Source: Tenrec ecaudatus (lineage: Eukaryota; Chordata; Mammalia; Afrosoricida; Tenrecidae). Taken from it: DNA of 64,000 bases. The notes beneath the pieces were generated by a model that saw only the letters and a program-made list of their open reading frames with translations, was not told the DNA's origin and ran no database searches. The stretch lies in contig NC_134546.1 in NCBI RefSeq assembly GCF_050624435.1, positions 19,305,001 to 19,369,000 of the forward strand, in the 5' to 3' direction. Shown here in pieces: positions 11,491 to 22,817 of the stretch (the first letter of the stretch is position 1; each line of letters starts with the position of its first letter). Both the position numbers and the translations under genes were made by a program.

Positions 11491-12186
11491 GTTTGTCTGT
11501 CTCCATGTCTACCTGTCTGTTTGGAGGATGTGACAGTCAGGATTTAAACCTACAGACTGGTCCCATGTACCCGGGGCTACGTTGCATTACTGGCCTGCGG
11601 GCACCTAATTGATTGGCAGCCCCTCAGTAAGCACGGTGGGTTCTGAACGCCTTTGGAGCTTCTCAGCGAACTTGTACCCTCCAGGACCAAAGTAGAGTGT
11701 CTGTGTCCAACCGGGTACCCATAAGAGAGAAGTGGACTTCCTCATCTCTAGGGACACTGCATGGACATCGGCCAAAGATGACATGACTCATCTGAAGGCA
11801 GCAAGGCATGAAGCTGGAGTTGTTTTCCAGTAGTGGGAACAAGTTGGTTCCAATCCAGCCAAAATCACTTGCCCCTTTCTGGCTAGTGGCACCAACATAC
11901 TGGCTTCCGTCTGTGGCCACAGAAAGAGCCAAATCAAATGGCTCATTAAAAGAATGACAGGCAGCCAGAGCTAACCTGTTCAGACACAGTCACAATGATC
12001 CATTCCAGTGGCTAATCATACAACCGAGCAAGGCCATCTGGGGGGATCAGGTTTCCAGACAAGAGACAGTGACAGGAACTGTGGCAAGCTGCATTCTGTG
12101 TCTGCACAGGCTTTTCATTTAAAGCAAACAGCAACAACAAAGGCAAGGTAACAACAGCAGCCACAACAAAGGGGGTCATTTTAGAG
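11491..12186. other. Intron stretch, nothing recognised
   Basis: No clear repeat or exon. A caacaacaa-rich run at 12128-12168 may be the tail of a lost retroelement. Confidence 0.4.
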
Positions 12187-12365
12187 CAGCGGTTCTCAAC
12201 CTTCCTAATGCCGCTACCCTTCCATACAGTTCCTCATGAGGTGGTGACCCCCCAACCATAAACTTGTTTCTGTTAATACTTAGTCACTGTCATGGATCGG
12301 GCGACCCCTTTGAAAGGGTCGTTCGACCCCCAAAGGGGTCTCGACCCACAGTTTGAGAACAGCTA
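12187..12365 (+). mobile_element. Short non-autonomous SPIN (hAT) element
   Basis: Left end cagcggttctcaaccttcct and right end ccacagtttgagaacagcta are terminal inverted repeats of SPIN, a hAT superfamily element. Flanks ttttagag and ttttggat agree at 6 of 8 positions, fitting an aged 8-bp target duplication. Only 179 bp remains, with the interior deleted and no coding sequence. The right half forms a strong hairpin (gggtcgttcgaccc). Confidence 0.88.
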
Positions 12366-13564
12366 TTTTGGATGTTTCTGTGGACTGGATCTATGATGAG
12401 GACCTGTGACTCTTTTTAAAGAACAGTACATGTGCTATAGACATTTCAAACTAAGACAAAAGCAGAAACTTAAGGAGGAAGCCCTGGCGCCCGTCACCTA
12501 CACTGGCATTTTGGTGAACTTGTTGCACCAACTCACTCTTTTTTTGTATTTTAATTTTCACAAGTTTCCTGGAGTGTTTTGGAAGCAACGATGAGGTATC
12601 ATTTCATCTATAAATACGTTAGCATACATCTCTAATAGAAAAATATTTTCCAAATGATGCCCACACTGCCACTAGTGTCCTCTATACCAGCATCAGATAA
12701 GGTTCTTGGCACTGCAATGAGTGTGATTAGGGGCCAGCTAGCCTGCGGGGCTTTCACCTTCTCTGTGTCAGAGAGCCCTTCATGAAGCCTAGGACCCATT
12801 CTCAAAATAATGTTTCAAATACCGAACATGAAATCTCTAGCGCTACAAAACAACCTGCTTACCTTGAAATACTTATTAAATTAAAAAAATTATATAGACG
12901 TATGATATTCTTTATTAACACATTCAATAACAATATCCAGTGCTAAGTCTTAAGAATTATCATTTTGAACTAGTAATGAGCATAACTAAAACTTTGAGAT
13001 ACGAGCAACACCCACAATATGATACAAATATATCTGTGATTTCTCTTAGTAACAAAGTTGCCGCACCAACAATACTGCTTTAAATTGTTGACTTCATTAT
13101 GGGAGGAACTACTAAATTTCTGTTCAAGGTTAATGAAAATAAAACTGTACATTTTTCTTATCCAAGTTCTCAGATACCCTGCATTTAATCCAGGGACCCT
13201 TGGATGGACCCCAGGTTGAGAATCTATGAAAACTTCCCAATTTAACAGTGATCGAAGTAGCTGGGCACCTGGTCCCAAGGTCATGTATGATGTAGTGAAA
13301 GAAAAGGACTAGAAATCACTTTATTTTAAAATCCAGTTAGCTATTTTTCCATCTGTTTGGCTGGTTCCCTTCTAAAACGGGCAAGTGCTTTTCCACCAGT
13401 GTGTGTTCAGTGCTGTATGGCTCACGTATCGACCCACGCCTGATGAAGAGCGGCAAATGGAAATGCCTGAAAAGATGCGGGGGACTTTTCCATTTGCATA
13501 TTGCATGGGTCTTATTTGGCTGTACAGATTCAACTTTCGTAAGTCCTTGGGGCATATCATTATT
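12366..13564. other. Intron stretch, nothing recognised
   Basis: No diagnostic repeat motif was found. ORFs are short and unsupported. Confidence 0.4.
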
Positions 13565-14331
13565 TCTAGCTTTTTTGAGATATAATGGATATACTCTAAA
13601 ATGCATTCATTTTAAGTTAGCACTTTAATGAGTTCTTGGTCACTGTGTTCAGTCATATAATCACTGCCACAATCAAGACGTTGAAAATTTCCATGACTCT
13701 CTAAAGCCTTTGCCTGCCGACCCCTGACCTCCACCCCAGCCAGCCACGGAGAGATTTCTCTCAGCCCATTCTGTTAGAGAATGTAGAGTTTCATAGAAAA
13801 GGAATATGTGGTGTTCTGTGGTTGCCTTCTTCACTGAGCATAGTATTTTTCAGATTTATACCTGCTGTGTGTGTCAGTATTTCATTTTGTCTCTTGTTGA
13901 GTCGTAGTCCATTACTCCCTCAGCTTGTTTATTTGTTTGCCCTGTGGCAGACACTTGAGTGGCTCCCAGTTTCCAACTAGTCAGAAGAACACCCTGAAGA
14001 ACATACGTCCAGTGCAAGGCTTTGTGTGGACAGATGCTTCCAACCTAGGAGTGGAAGTGGTGGGTAATGCGGTGCATGGTTTCCTCTGTAACACCCCACT
14101 GGTTCCCAGAGTGGCTGTGACTTCTTTTTCTTTTTTAACATTGTATTGGTAGCGCTTACAGTGATCATAGTTCAGTCACATCAAGCAGTGTAGTACAGTT
14201 GCTTGCTGCGACTTTCGGTTCCTTTACTAGCAGTGTATTAGAGCTTCGGCTCCTCCCAATCCTTTCCAACACTTGTTGCTATCAGTCCCTTTCATTTGAC
14301 CCGCTCTAAGATGCACAGTAACTGCACTATG

Positions 14332-14577
14332 GCCTGTCTTGTACAGCCAGCAGGCTCCTGAGAGGCAGGGGTGGCGAGACTTGGGCTCACGTGCTTTGAA
14401 CATGTTGCCAGAAGAACCCAGTCCCTAGAAGACATTGAGCTTGGCCATGGAGGGGCAGCACACAAGAGGAAGGCCCTCAACGGGATGGATTGACACCGTG
14501 GCTGCAATGATGGGCTCACCGTGAGAACACGGGTCACTGTGAGGACACCAGCAACAGCAGAAGCAGCGCAGTGTGGC
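14332..14577 (+). mobile_element. RTE LINE fragment nested in L1
   Basis: Contains gtggcgagacttgggctcac, ccagtccctagaagacattg, gaggaaggccctcaacggga, tggattgacaccgtggctgc and aatgatgggctca, the RTE1-type ORF end (reading KALNGMD(T)VAA-like in sense). L1 sequence flanks it on both sides. Confidence 0.8.
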
Positions 14578-15039
14578 TGCAGTGGGCATCTCTCTGAAGA
14601 CTCGTGCTCTCGCTTGCCATCCGCACGGTTCTTTGTGGAAGTGCTAGTTCAAATCGTTTCCCTAGTTTTGACTGGGTTCTTTGTTGTCTTCTTTTGGAGT
14701 CTCAAGAGTTCTTTATACATTTTGGATATAAGTTCTTTCTTAGTTTTATGTCTGCAAATATCTCCCTCCACCCCCTCGTCTGTGGCGTGCCTTTTCATCT
14801 TTTAACTCTTTTACAAAGAGCAAATGTTTTAAATTGTGATGAAATCCATTTTACTAGTTTTGAATTTTATGTACTCTACTTTTTGAATCCTTCTTGAGAA
14901 ACTCTTTCTTAATCCAGCTCACAATATCTAAATGCCTCTTCTAGGTGGGTTATCATTTTTGCTCCTTTTTATGTTAAAATAAGCTTTTTATGATTTAAAG
15001 CAAAAGGGTTTTTTTTTTATATTTCTGGTAGTACATGCT

Positions 15040-15430
15040 GACTGACAAGGAAGGGGGTGCTCCAGAGAAGGGAGTGGACAGACAGAGAGACACGTGGCTG
15101 TGTGCTCACCGTTTATACTCGCCCTCCCTGACTGCGAGGGCGTGAGTGTGCGCACGCGCACACGGGCTCCTTGAGGTGTTCAAGAGCACATGTGACATGG
15201 AACATTACTGGTCCCGACTGTGCGTGCCCAGGCATTGAGTGTGCACACGTTAAGTGTGCGTGTGAAAGACCTGGCGCTGCGGCGCATGTCTCTTCCCCAA
15301 ACCTGCCAGCATGTGCCTGATCGCTTAGGAAAGTCTCTTTTCTTAATGGGGTCGACCCCTTGTTCCTTGCTGATTGGTGGGCCTTTTGGGAGACAACCCA
15401 TCTTCCCCTAAGCTTCCTGCCTATCATAAG
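15040..15430. other. CG-rich block interrupting the L1
   Basis: Markedly more CG dinucleotides than its AT-rich L1 surroundings (for example gtgtgcgcacgcgcacac). L1-like sequence is present on both sides, so it looks inserted, but I cannot assign a family or find clean ends. Confidence 0.45.
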
Positions 15431-16116
15431 CAGCAGCGATAGTTGTCTTTGTCATCTTTTTAAATCATCCAATTATTTTAAGATATTAGCAGTCATCACC
15501 GCAATCAATTTCAGAACTTTTTCTTCTGGTATGTACTGTCTTAGCTCTCTTTAATGTTAGCTCTTAAATTGTAAGTCAGTTCTTCATTTCAAATGAACTT
15601 CTGTGCATAGTGTAAGGTAAGGTAGTCCCAATTCACTCTTTTGCATGCGACTATTGCTTTTGTTTCCTTTTTAACAAAACCACTATTGTTGAAAAGAGCA
15701 TCCTTTCCCCATTTAATTACCTTGGCATCTTTGTCAAAAACAAAACAATTGACCATCTAAGTGCGGCTCTATTTCTGTACTTTCTGAGATGTTCCACTGA
15801 TCTGTGTGTTCATGCTTTCACTTTATAGTCAGTCTTAAAATGAGATTCTCTAAGTCCCTAACTTTGTTTAGTTTTGGTTTTCTCAACATTGTTTAGACTG
15901 TTCTAGAGCCTTTGCCTTCCCATAAAAATTTTAGAATCAGCTTATCAAATTCTTTACAAAACGCATAGTTGAGATGGCACTGAATCCATAGCTCAACTGA
16001 GGAGAATTTCAACTTCAAAATAGTGGGTCTCCTAATTTATGAACATGGTGTATGTTTCCATTTATTTATTTAGACCCGTTGCCTTAGCAGTGTGATACAG
16101 CATTCACTATACAGGC

Positions 16117-16430
16117 TGTCTTAGGCTGGGATCTTTAGAAGAGCAAAACCAGTGAAGTGTATACACACATACATATACGTATACCTATACATATACATAT
16201 ATTTTAAGGACATGGCTCATGTAGTTGTGGAGGCTGGCGAGTCCCAATTCTATAGTTAGGCAATAGACTGGAGGCTTCTCCTGACTCATGTGGGTGTAGG
16301 GGCGGACAAACCTGAAGGATCTGTAGGCTCGCATCCCTCACACTGGAAGTTAGATGGTGAGAGGTCAGAGGATGCAAGATCAATAGAGCCCACGAGTGTT
16401 ACCAGAAGATCAGTATGTGTTGGATGTAAG
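16117..16430 (-). mobile_element. Solo LTR, MaLR-like, antisense
   Basis: Starts tgtcttaggctgggatcttt then agaagagcaaaaccagtgaa, a short (ATACAT)n tract and ggctcatgtagttgtggagg ctggcgagtccc. This is the antisense 3' end of a MaLR/ERVL-like LTR. The far end is unclear. No internal retroviral sequence is attached. Confidence 0.65.
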
Positions 16431-16500
16431 CCATACCTTTAGGGGAGCACCCCTTCCAACTAATTGTTCACAGAGCACAAGATAGAGGATGATTACACCA

Positions 16501-17409
16501 GACAAGGGGCTACCCAAAAAACACTCAAATTGTACTAGGTGGAGTGGAGCTTTCGTAGTGCGCATTTTTCCCACTAGGTGAGCATCTAGCAATTTGCTCT
16601 GAGTTAGGGCACCCAGTGACATTGCCTGGGAATGTTCTCTCTGGTCACAGTAAATTTTTTCATAAAAGCAATTTCACTCGTACCTTGTGTTTTTGCGATT
16701 ATTGATTTAAGAGACCAGTGTGCAACTGAGGATTTTGTTTCCTGCTTGGGAAAAAAGCCACAGAAACGGTTGGGATGTTGAACTCAACTTATAAGGACAA
16801 CACTTATAAAAAATCAAGTGTACGAGTGGTTCTCTCGTTTCAAAGAGGGCGAAATGTCAGTTGATGACAAACCTTGTCTGGATGTCTGTCAACTTCCCGA
16901 ATGGATAAAATGTCAGCTGGTAGTGCATTTGGAGTTCATTCAACCAGGTCAGACTGTTAACCAAGCTTTCTAGTTAGAGGTTCTGAAGAGATTGCATAAC
17001 AGTGTGCGACAAAATAGACCTGAATTGTGGCAGATGGGTCACTCGTTTTGCCACCACGACAATGTCTCTGCTCACAATGTGCCAGTTTGGGGCAAAAAAA
17101 ACACAAACAAACATGCCCCATGCACCTTACCCAACTGACTTCGCTTTGTCCAACTTCTTTTTGTTTCCATGAATGCAGAGGGACGTGAAAGGACAGTGAT
17201 CTGACAACATAGAGAGATAAAGAAAAAAAAATGAGCGGGTGCTGCCAGCCATCCAAAGAGATGGGTTTGAAAATTGTGTCCAAGAATGGAATCGCAGATT
17301 TGACAGATGTACTACCTGTCATGGAGAGCACTTTGAGTGTTACAAGGTTTTGTAAAAAACATTTAAATACATAGCTCTGGAAAAAAATGGTGGGGGTAAC
17401 CCCTTGTAT
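16501..17409 (+). mobile_element. Internally deleted mariner, copy 1
   Basis: Ends acaaggggctaccc and, inverted, acaaggggttacccc form terminal repeats. Inside, sense-strand pieces resemble mariner transposase: YEWFSRFKEGEMS (helix-turn-helix region), HLEFIQPGQTVNQAF, LEVLKRLHN, and HHDNVSAHN around the second catalytic Asp. The middle of the transposase is missing, and stops and frameshifts are present. About 0.9 kb instead of about 1.3 kb. Confidence 0.82.
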
Positions 17410-17690
17410 GTGCTAAAGAGCAAAGAATCCTTGACTAGTCAAGTTGACACATAACATTAACTAACACACAGATCTTCTGCATCTTTTGTTGGATTAATTT
17501 CTATGTATATTTATATGCTGTTATCATTAGAGGGGTTTTGTCTTGGTTCCTTTTTTAAATGTCTCATTAAAATTTTTAGAAATAATTTAAATAAAATAAT
17601 TGGATTTTTATATATATTATGAGCATGTCATCCGGAAATAAAGCCCAGTTTTCTTCTTCCCTTCTGATGTGTATGTCCTTCCCTCCTCTC

Positions 17691-18771
17691 TCTTTTCCAT
17701 TCTCTCTTCCTTGATTTTCCCTTTCCTTTCAGTGTCCTCCAGACCTGAACTATGCAATAGTTCATTTACCTACTTTGGGTCAGACACTGTGAGATGGCAG
17801 GGATGCCAGGATGAGTGACCCTGCTCTGAAAAGGTGCGCTAGCCAGTGGGAAAGAGCGTACATAGACAGCAGCGACACATTGTTACAAGTGTCACGGGGA
17901 CACAGAGAAGGGCATGGAAAGTGGCTTGTATTGGGGAACAGGAGACCCGTTAGAAAGATGCTTGAGGCACGAGATGACGAAACCTGAACTAGAGCCGTCC
18001 TAATAGAATGGAAGGGCCAAAAGTGCTTCAAGAAATGTTTTGGAGATAAAACTGGTAAAAGTTAGAAATTGATCTCAAATAGAAGGTAAATAGGAACAAT
18101 TAGAATGATTCTCAGGTTTCTTATTTAAGGAGCTAATGATACTATCAGTTGAAGTGGGCATTTTATTCAGAGAAACAGGATTGGAAATGAGCCAAGTTTG
18201 AGGTGCATTGAGTTTTAGGAGCCTGTAGACATCCAGAGTTAAAAAGTGAGTGAGTTACCAAATTCACGTGGAGAACGAGTGAGTTAACATTCACGTGGAG
18301 AAAGTGTCTACAAGAGGCTCTTTCCAGCTCAACTTAAAAGTCCATTCCAACCTAGAAACCACACCAGGTAAGTCTAACCTATTCAGCCTAACTGAGCCCT
18401 TACAACAAGACTTACGGGCTTCAGACTGATTGGATCTGGTTTGGTACCAGAAGTCTTCTCCTAGAAATGCTCTAAATTCTGGGGACGAGCTGACCTACAG
18501 AACCCTGAAGTGTGGGCTTTGAAGAGGGGCTTTGGAAAGAGAATGTCTCCAAGTGAACTTGAACTCTTGCTCCCAGGTATGAATGAAGAGGAGTCAGAAA
18601 ACATTTTACCCACAGGCAGGCATCTCATTAGCAGTGTCAGTCAGTGTCCGTCAGCCTAATCTTTTATTCAATATTTAATCTATTCTCAATCAGAGATGGC
18701 TGAGATAATAAAAGTCATAAGTAAAATAACAACAATATTATTTATTTATAATAATAATATTATTATTATAT
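17691..18771. other. Intron stretch with old unnamed repeat
   Basis: 17750-18260 has the texture of an old mammal-wide repeat (ggtcagacactgtgagatgg; gtttgaggtgcattgagttt; gtagacatccagag) that I cannot name. 18725-18770 is (TAA)n-like and AT-rich. Confidence 0.4.
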
Positions 18772-19325
18772 GAGGGGGTACCCCTCCAAACCAGATTGTT
18801 TTCAAAGTTATGTATTTAAATTTTTTTACAAAACAACCTTATCCCCTTCAAAGTACTCTTCATTACTCTTAATACATTTGTCAAATCTGTGATTCCCTTC
18901 TTGGAAACATTTTTCAAACTCATCGGTTGGATGGCTGACAGCTCCTCCTCATTTTTTTCTACATCATCAAATCGGTGTCCTGCTTCATTCATAGAAACAA
19001 AAATAAGTCCCATGGAGTGAGGTCAGGTGAGTAAGGTGGGTGGGGTAAGAGAGGCATGCTGTTTTTTTGCCCAAAACTGACACATTGAGATGGCTGCGTG
19101 AGCAGGTGCATTATCATGGTGGCAAAATCAGTCCCCCGTCTGCCACAAATCAGGCCCTTTTTTTTTGTCACACACAAAACATTATGCAATCTTTTCAGAA
19201 CCTCTAAATAGAAAGCTTTGTTAACAGTCTGATCTGGTGGAATGAACTCCAAATGCACTATCTCCCTCACATCAAAACAAGCAAACAAACACAAGTGAGC
19301 ATCAGGGTTTTAGGGGGTGCACCCT
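18772..19325 (-). mobile_element. Internally deleted mariner, copy 2
   Basis: Ends gagggggtacccctccaaac and ggggtgcacccttgt are inverted repeats like those of copy 1. The minus strand encodes pieces of mariner transposase: IVHLEFIPPDQTVNKAFYLE, then PHPPYSPDLTPWDLFLF holding the third catalytic Asp, then RFDDVEKNEEELSAI. The 5' half of the transposase is missing altogether, and frames are broken. Same family as 16501-17409. Confidence 0.85.
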
Positions 19326-19336
19326 TGTCTATGTGG

Positions 19337-19690
19337 AGGCTTTGAAAAGTTCATGAAAAATAAAATTTGAGACTAATGGACAGATGTCACTCTGAAGGTT
19401 AAGGTACTACTGACCTAAACCGTGTTTGCCTCATATGCATGTGAAAATTGGACGTTGGATAATGAGCAACCGATGCATGTGAGTTATGGTGCTTGTCAAG
19501 GGTATTGAAAGTACCGGGCGGGGACTGCCAGAAGAACAGAGCAATCTGTCTTGGGAGAACTAAAGCCAGAGTGCTCCTTAGAGGCAGGAAGGGGAGACTT
19601 GTCTCATGCCCTGTGGATATGTTATCAGGAAGGACCAGTCCCTGTAAAATGATATTCTTGGTAAAAATTTTCCATGAGCCTTGAAAAAGC
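19337..19690 (+). mobile_element. RTE LINE fragment
   Basis: Sense RTE1-type sequence: catatgcatgtgaaaattgg acgttgg, gactgccagaagaacagagc, gtgctccttagaggcagg, tggatatgttatcaggaagg accagtccctg. It reads ASYACENWT in sense. The first 40 bp (ggctttgaaaagttcatgaa) instead resembles the mariner terminus at 23500. Confidence 0.72.
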
Positions 19691-19714
19691 CTCCTTTGTA
19701 AATAACGTATATTT

Positions 19715-19900
19715 TGAGAGTTCACTCTATGCAAAGTAGCTTAAATGAATAATTCCATATAATCGCATCAATCCTGTGAGGTGACTCCTTGTTATCACCA
19801 TTTTATAGACGAGGAAACAAAAGTACCTACGCATAAAGAAACTAGCCAGAGGCCCCACAGCCCCAGTGGAAGGAAACCTCTTTCAAGTCCTTCTGCTGCC
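19715..19900 (+). repeat. MIR
   Basis: ttcactctatgcaaagtagc, cctgtgaggtgactccttgt, ccattttatagacgaggaaa give the MIR order. Confidence 0.75.
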
Positions 19901-20968
19901 TGAACAGTTGTTATCAACTACCAGCTGATGCTTCCCAGCTCAGGAGCCGGGGCTCGCTGTTGCCTGGGGGACAGGCAGTGGGTGTACTAAAGTCCTAATG
20001 GCTTCAGTTCTTGGGGAGCTGGAGCCCACAGATCAATAACCTCCGCCAGCCTCATCCTTTCTCAGTGTGTCATTTTCTGAGTCAGCTCCAGGATTTGAAA
20101 ATATTGGGGTCACAGTACTATTTTATAGTCCTTATAAACATATGTGGTCATGATCATCTTAGCCCCTGTACACACACTGAGCAAGGATCCCGGTTCCTAC
20201 TTCTTTTCTGTAAATGAGATACTAAGAGGTTCTCATATGCTACTCCTGATGCTTCCCCAACTGTAATGCCATCTCTCTGTACTGCGAGTCTTGAACTCTT
20301 CCCTAGCGTTGAAGAAATGGATAAAGGAATCCTCACCTCTGGGAAAGTCATAGGACTAGCCAGTGATCAGTAAATTCTATACCCAGGTGGCCCTTTAATG
20401 ATAATTGCAAAAAATTATCTGTCATTGATATTCTAAATGCCAGCCCCCCAGGAATCTCTGATCTAAACCACTGTCTACGTTCAGCTCTCTTACCCATTGA
20501 AAACACAAACTTAGTTCCATGCATTTTCTAAAGAGCCTTTCAGTGTAGACATGAAGTCTTACTCTGCTTTACATTACAGGCCCTCGCATTTGTGAAAGGG
20601 CTTCTGCATGGTATAAACGGGTGGTGCTCGATCCCTAGGCCCACAGTTGATGCTTCAGACTCCTGCAGAGGCACCTTCAAGGGCTCCCAGCACAGTCGGC
20701 CCAGGAGTCAGAAATCAGCTTGCTGGCACCTGGCATCACCACCATTGGTTACATATGGCCAAGTGCCAACTGAATTTCTATTTTACTCTAAGAGCATTTC
20801 AGAGTGGACAAAGCCAGACACTACACTGAATACAAAAGCTACAGGACTAAGTGAGATATGGTCCTATTCCTAAGGAATCCGCAGACTAACATACTTAGAT
20901 TCCCTGAGGCTTTTCCCAGTGAACATTGTTGCCCCGCCCCCCCCTCCAATCTCTCTAGCTGTGCTACC
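19901..20968. other. Intron stretch, nothing recognised
   Basis: No diagnostic repeat or exon signal was found; appears unique. Confidence 0.4.
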
Positions 20969-21284
20969 AGGAGCCCTGGTGGCATGGTGTAGTAGTGGGT
21001 TATGTGTTGGGCTGCTCACCACCAGGTCAGAAGTTCGAAACCATTCCTTGGGAGAAAGAGGTAGCTTTCTACTCCCACAAAGAGTTCAAGAAGAAAGGAA
21101 ATGCTGTAAAACTGATTGTTGTAGCAATTGTACAATGCTGCTTGATGTGACTGAACTATGGAATGTTATGATAGCTCTAAGAGCTTCCAATAAAATGATA
21201 AATAATAATAAACCCACAGGGGCAGTTGTCTCCTGCCTATGGGTTCACAGTGAGTCAGAATCGACTTGATGGCAGTGAGTTTTT
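20969..21284 (+). repeat. AfroSINE split by a LINE tail
   Basis: Head ggagccctggtggcatggtg, ttgggctgctcaccaccagg, cctgggagaaag-like block and ctactcccacaaagagtt, then about 125 bp of foreign sequence, then aacccacaggggcagttgtc and gagtcagaatcgacttgatg. The SINE is otherwise full length. Confidence 0.88.
21086..21209 (+). mobile_element. Short LINE-like 3' tail inserted in the SINE
   Basis: gtacaatgctgcttgatgtg, ctatggaatgttatgatagc, aagagcttccaataaaatga then taaataataata. The ending parallels the L1 tails at 35880-35925 and 48365-48425 (gagccc caataaaatgatt type). Confidence 0.6.
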
Positions 21285-22199
21285 GAGTTTAACTAGTTCT
21301 TCCGTTTTCCGTGGCTGTCCTTGTAAGCTTAGGGACCTCGTATGTATGTAAACTATGCCTTGCGTCAGGCAAGTTGAAAGACTCTGTCCTTACACTCTCT
21401 CTTTGATCAAGACCTCAGAAATGAATTGTGGTCTCAACAAAGTATCTCCAAATGGCATAGCCTTTGTTTCAATGGGAAAAATGGAGTGAGTCCAAACCCT
21501 CGGCTCAAACCGTTTCACCACAATGTGCCAATGAGAAGGTAGAACCCATTTCAGTGAGACGGTGTTTGAGCACTGTATTTACGAGAAGACGAAAACATGC
21601 TCAGTTGGGCCCTAACCAGAGGAACCGAAGACTTTAAAAGACCCGCTTTTCTGGGAGGTGAACAACCAAGATTGCAGGCTCCACGAACTCCACAGAGTAA
21701 ACACCAGGAGACTGTACATTCTGCGGTGTTTACGCCAACCTCCCCATTGGAGAGAACCACTGCTTGATTTGAACTTCTCATGTTAAATTTTTCCAACAAC
21801 TAGAAAGTTCTCGACACAACCCAAATTAACCTGATACCCTGAGAGATAGCATGAGTGTTTTTGTGTTTGTTTTTCAAGCTACTTATGACCCAAGAGGTGC
21901 TCACTAGTGTTTACAGTGCAGGAGTGGCAAAGGACTGCAGCTTCTATCTCACTTTGCCAAGAAAAGTAGTCAAAGCAGCTTCCGTTCCCCTGTCCGAGGG
22001 GATAGTGCAGTTAAAGAGCTGGCTGTTCTAACGTGAGTCCAGGAGAGCGGTGAGAAGCGGGGGCAGCTGCTACGGTCACGCCTCCTCTGCGGTTGCTGGG
22101 CATGCTTGGGAAGGAGGGAGGACTTGGCCAGCCTTCTCTGGCATATGCAGGCTTACTCATCTGTACACACCACGCAGATAACTTCCTCCTCCTTTCATC
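21285..22199. other. Intron stretch, nothing recognised
   Basis: No diagnostic repeat found. Confidence 0.4.
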
Positions 22200-22235
22200 A
22201 AGGCTTGAGAAAAAACAAAAAGGAGAAACAAATCC

Positions 22236-22236
22236 A

Positions 22237-22293
<57 letters not shown>
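22236..22293. repeat. (GATA)n microsatellite
   Basis: About 14 uninterrupted GATA units. It is part of the surrounding LTR and generates a spurious YLSI-repeat ORF on the minus strand. Confidence 0.95.
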
Positions 22294-22490
22294 GTGTAAG
22301 GTGACCAGACATCCCGCTTTATAACAATTTTTCCCGCGTCCCGCAGTGTTTTTAAAAAGTCCCGATTTTGGGAAAGAATGCACGACAAGCTAGGGTATAT
22401 GGTTTTCGGCTGCCATGTGGCTATTTCGCCAGGATATGAGTTTTATCAATTGTGTCCCACTTTACCAATATTAAAATCTGGTCACCTTAT
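22294..22490. mobile_element. Foldback DNA element with ggtgaccaga ends
   Basis: Left end gtgtaaggtgaccagacat and right end aaaatctggtcaccttatac form an inverted repeat with 13 matching core bases; tcccgc/tcccg motifs follow inside. About 197 bp, non-coding. I recall similar ggtgaccag/tcccg elements in several vertebrates, probably hAT-type, but cannot name it or prove a target duplication. Confidence 0.7.
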
Positions 22491-22492
22491 AC

Positions 22493-22525
22493 TACACACA
22501 CACACACACACACACACATACACAC
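22493..22525. repeat. (CA)n microsatellite
   Basis: About 14 CA units, one interrupted by ta, abutting the foldback element. Confidence 0.92.
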
Positions 22526-22817
22526 ATATGAAAAAGAACTTTATATTGATCGGTTAATTATATATCAAGAAAACATCCCAGCCCAGTCCAACTCAAGTCC
22601 CTACCTCCAGTACTAGTCCATAAATCCCTCTTCAGACCCAGGTCATCACAAGCAATGGCGCAGAGTGCAGGAATATCACAGGTTGGTGGGTGCAGTGTCG
22701 TGTGGCTCCAATGGCAGTGGATGTATCACAGTTCTGGCAGCAATCAGGGTCAGCCAGCAGGAAGGTGAAGGCCGACCAGCTTGGATTAGACAGTGTGCTG
22801 GTCCGACCACTAAGGAG

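Larger units (their letters stand above)
13565..17690 (-). mobile_element. Ancient L1 (3' UTR into ORF2), antisense, interrupted
   Basis: Antisense L1M blocks appear in the correct order: gagatataatggatatactc, aggagtggaagtggtgggta, tgtctgcaaatatctccctc, aaaccactattgttgaaaag, accttggcatctttgtcaaa, attttagaatcagcttatca, then after a gap atgagcatgtcatccggaaa. This covers the 3' UTR and the end of ORF2. It is broken by an RTE piece (14332-14577), an unassigned CG-rich block (about 15040-15430), an LTR (16117-16430) and a mariner (16501-17409). The reading frame is destroyed. Confidence 0.85.

Noticed and set aside
18816..19294. Mariner transposase ORFs as a possible domesticated gene
   Set aside because: Two short pieces in different frames, first half missing, ends of the transposon still present; a dead element.
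22011..22388. Minus-strand ORF with YLSI repeats
   Set aside because: The repeat peptide is the translation of (GATA)n within an LTR.
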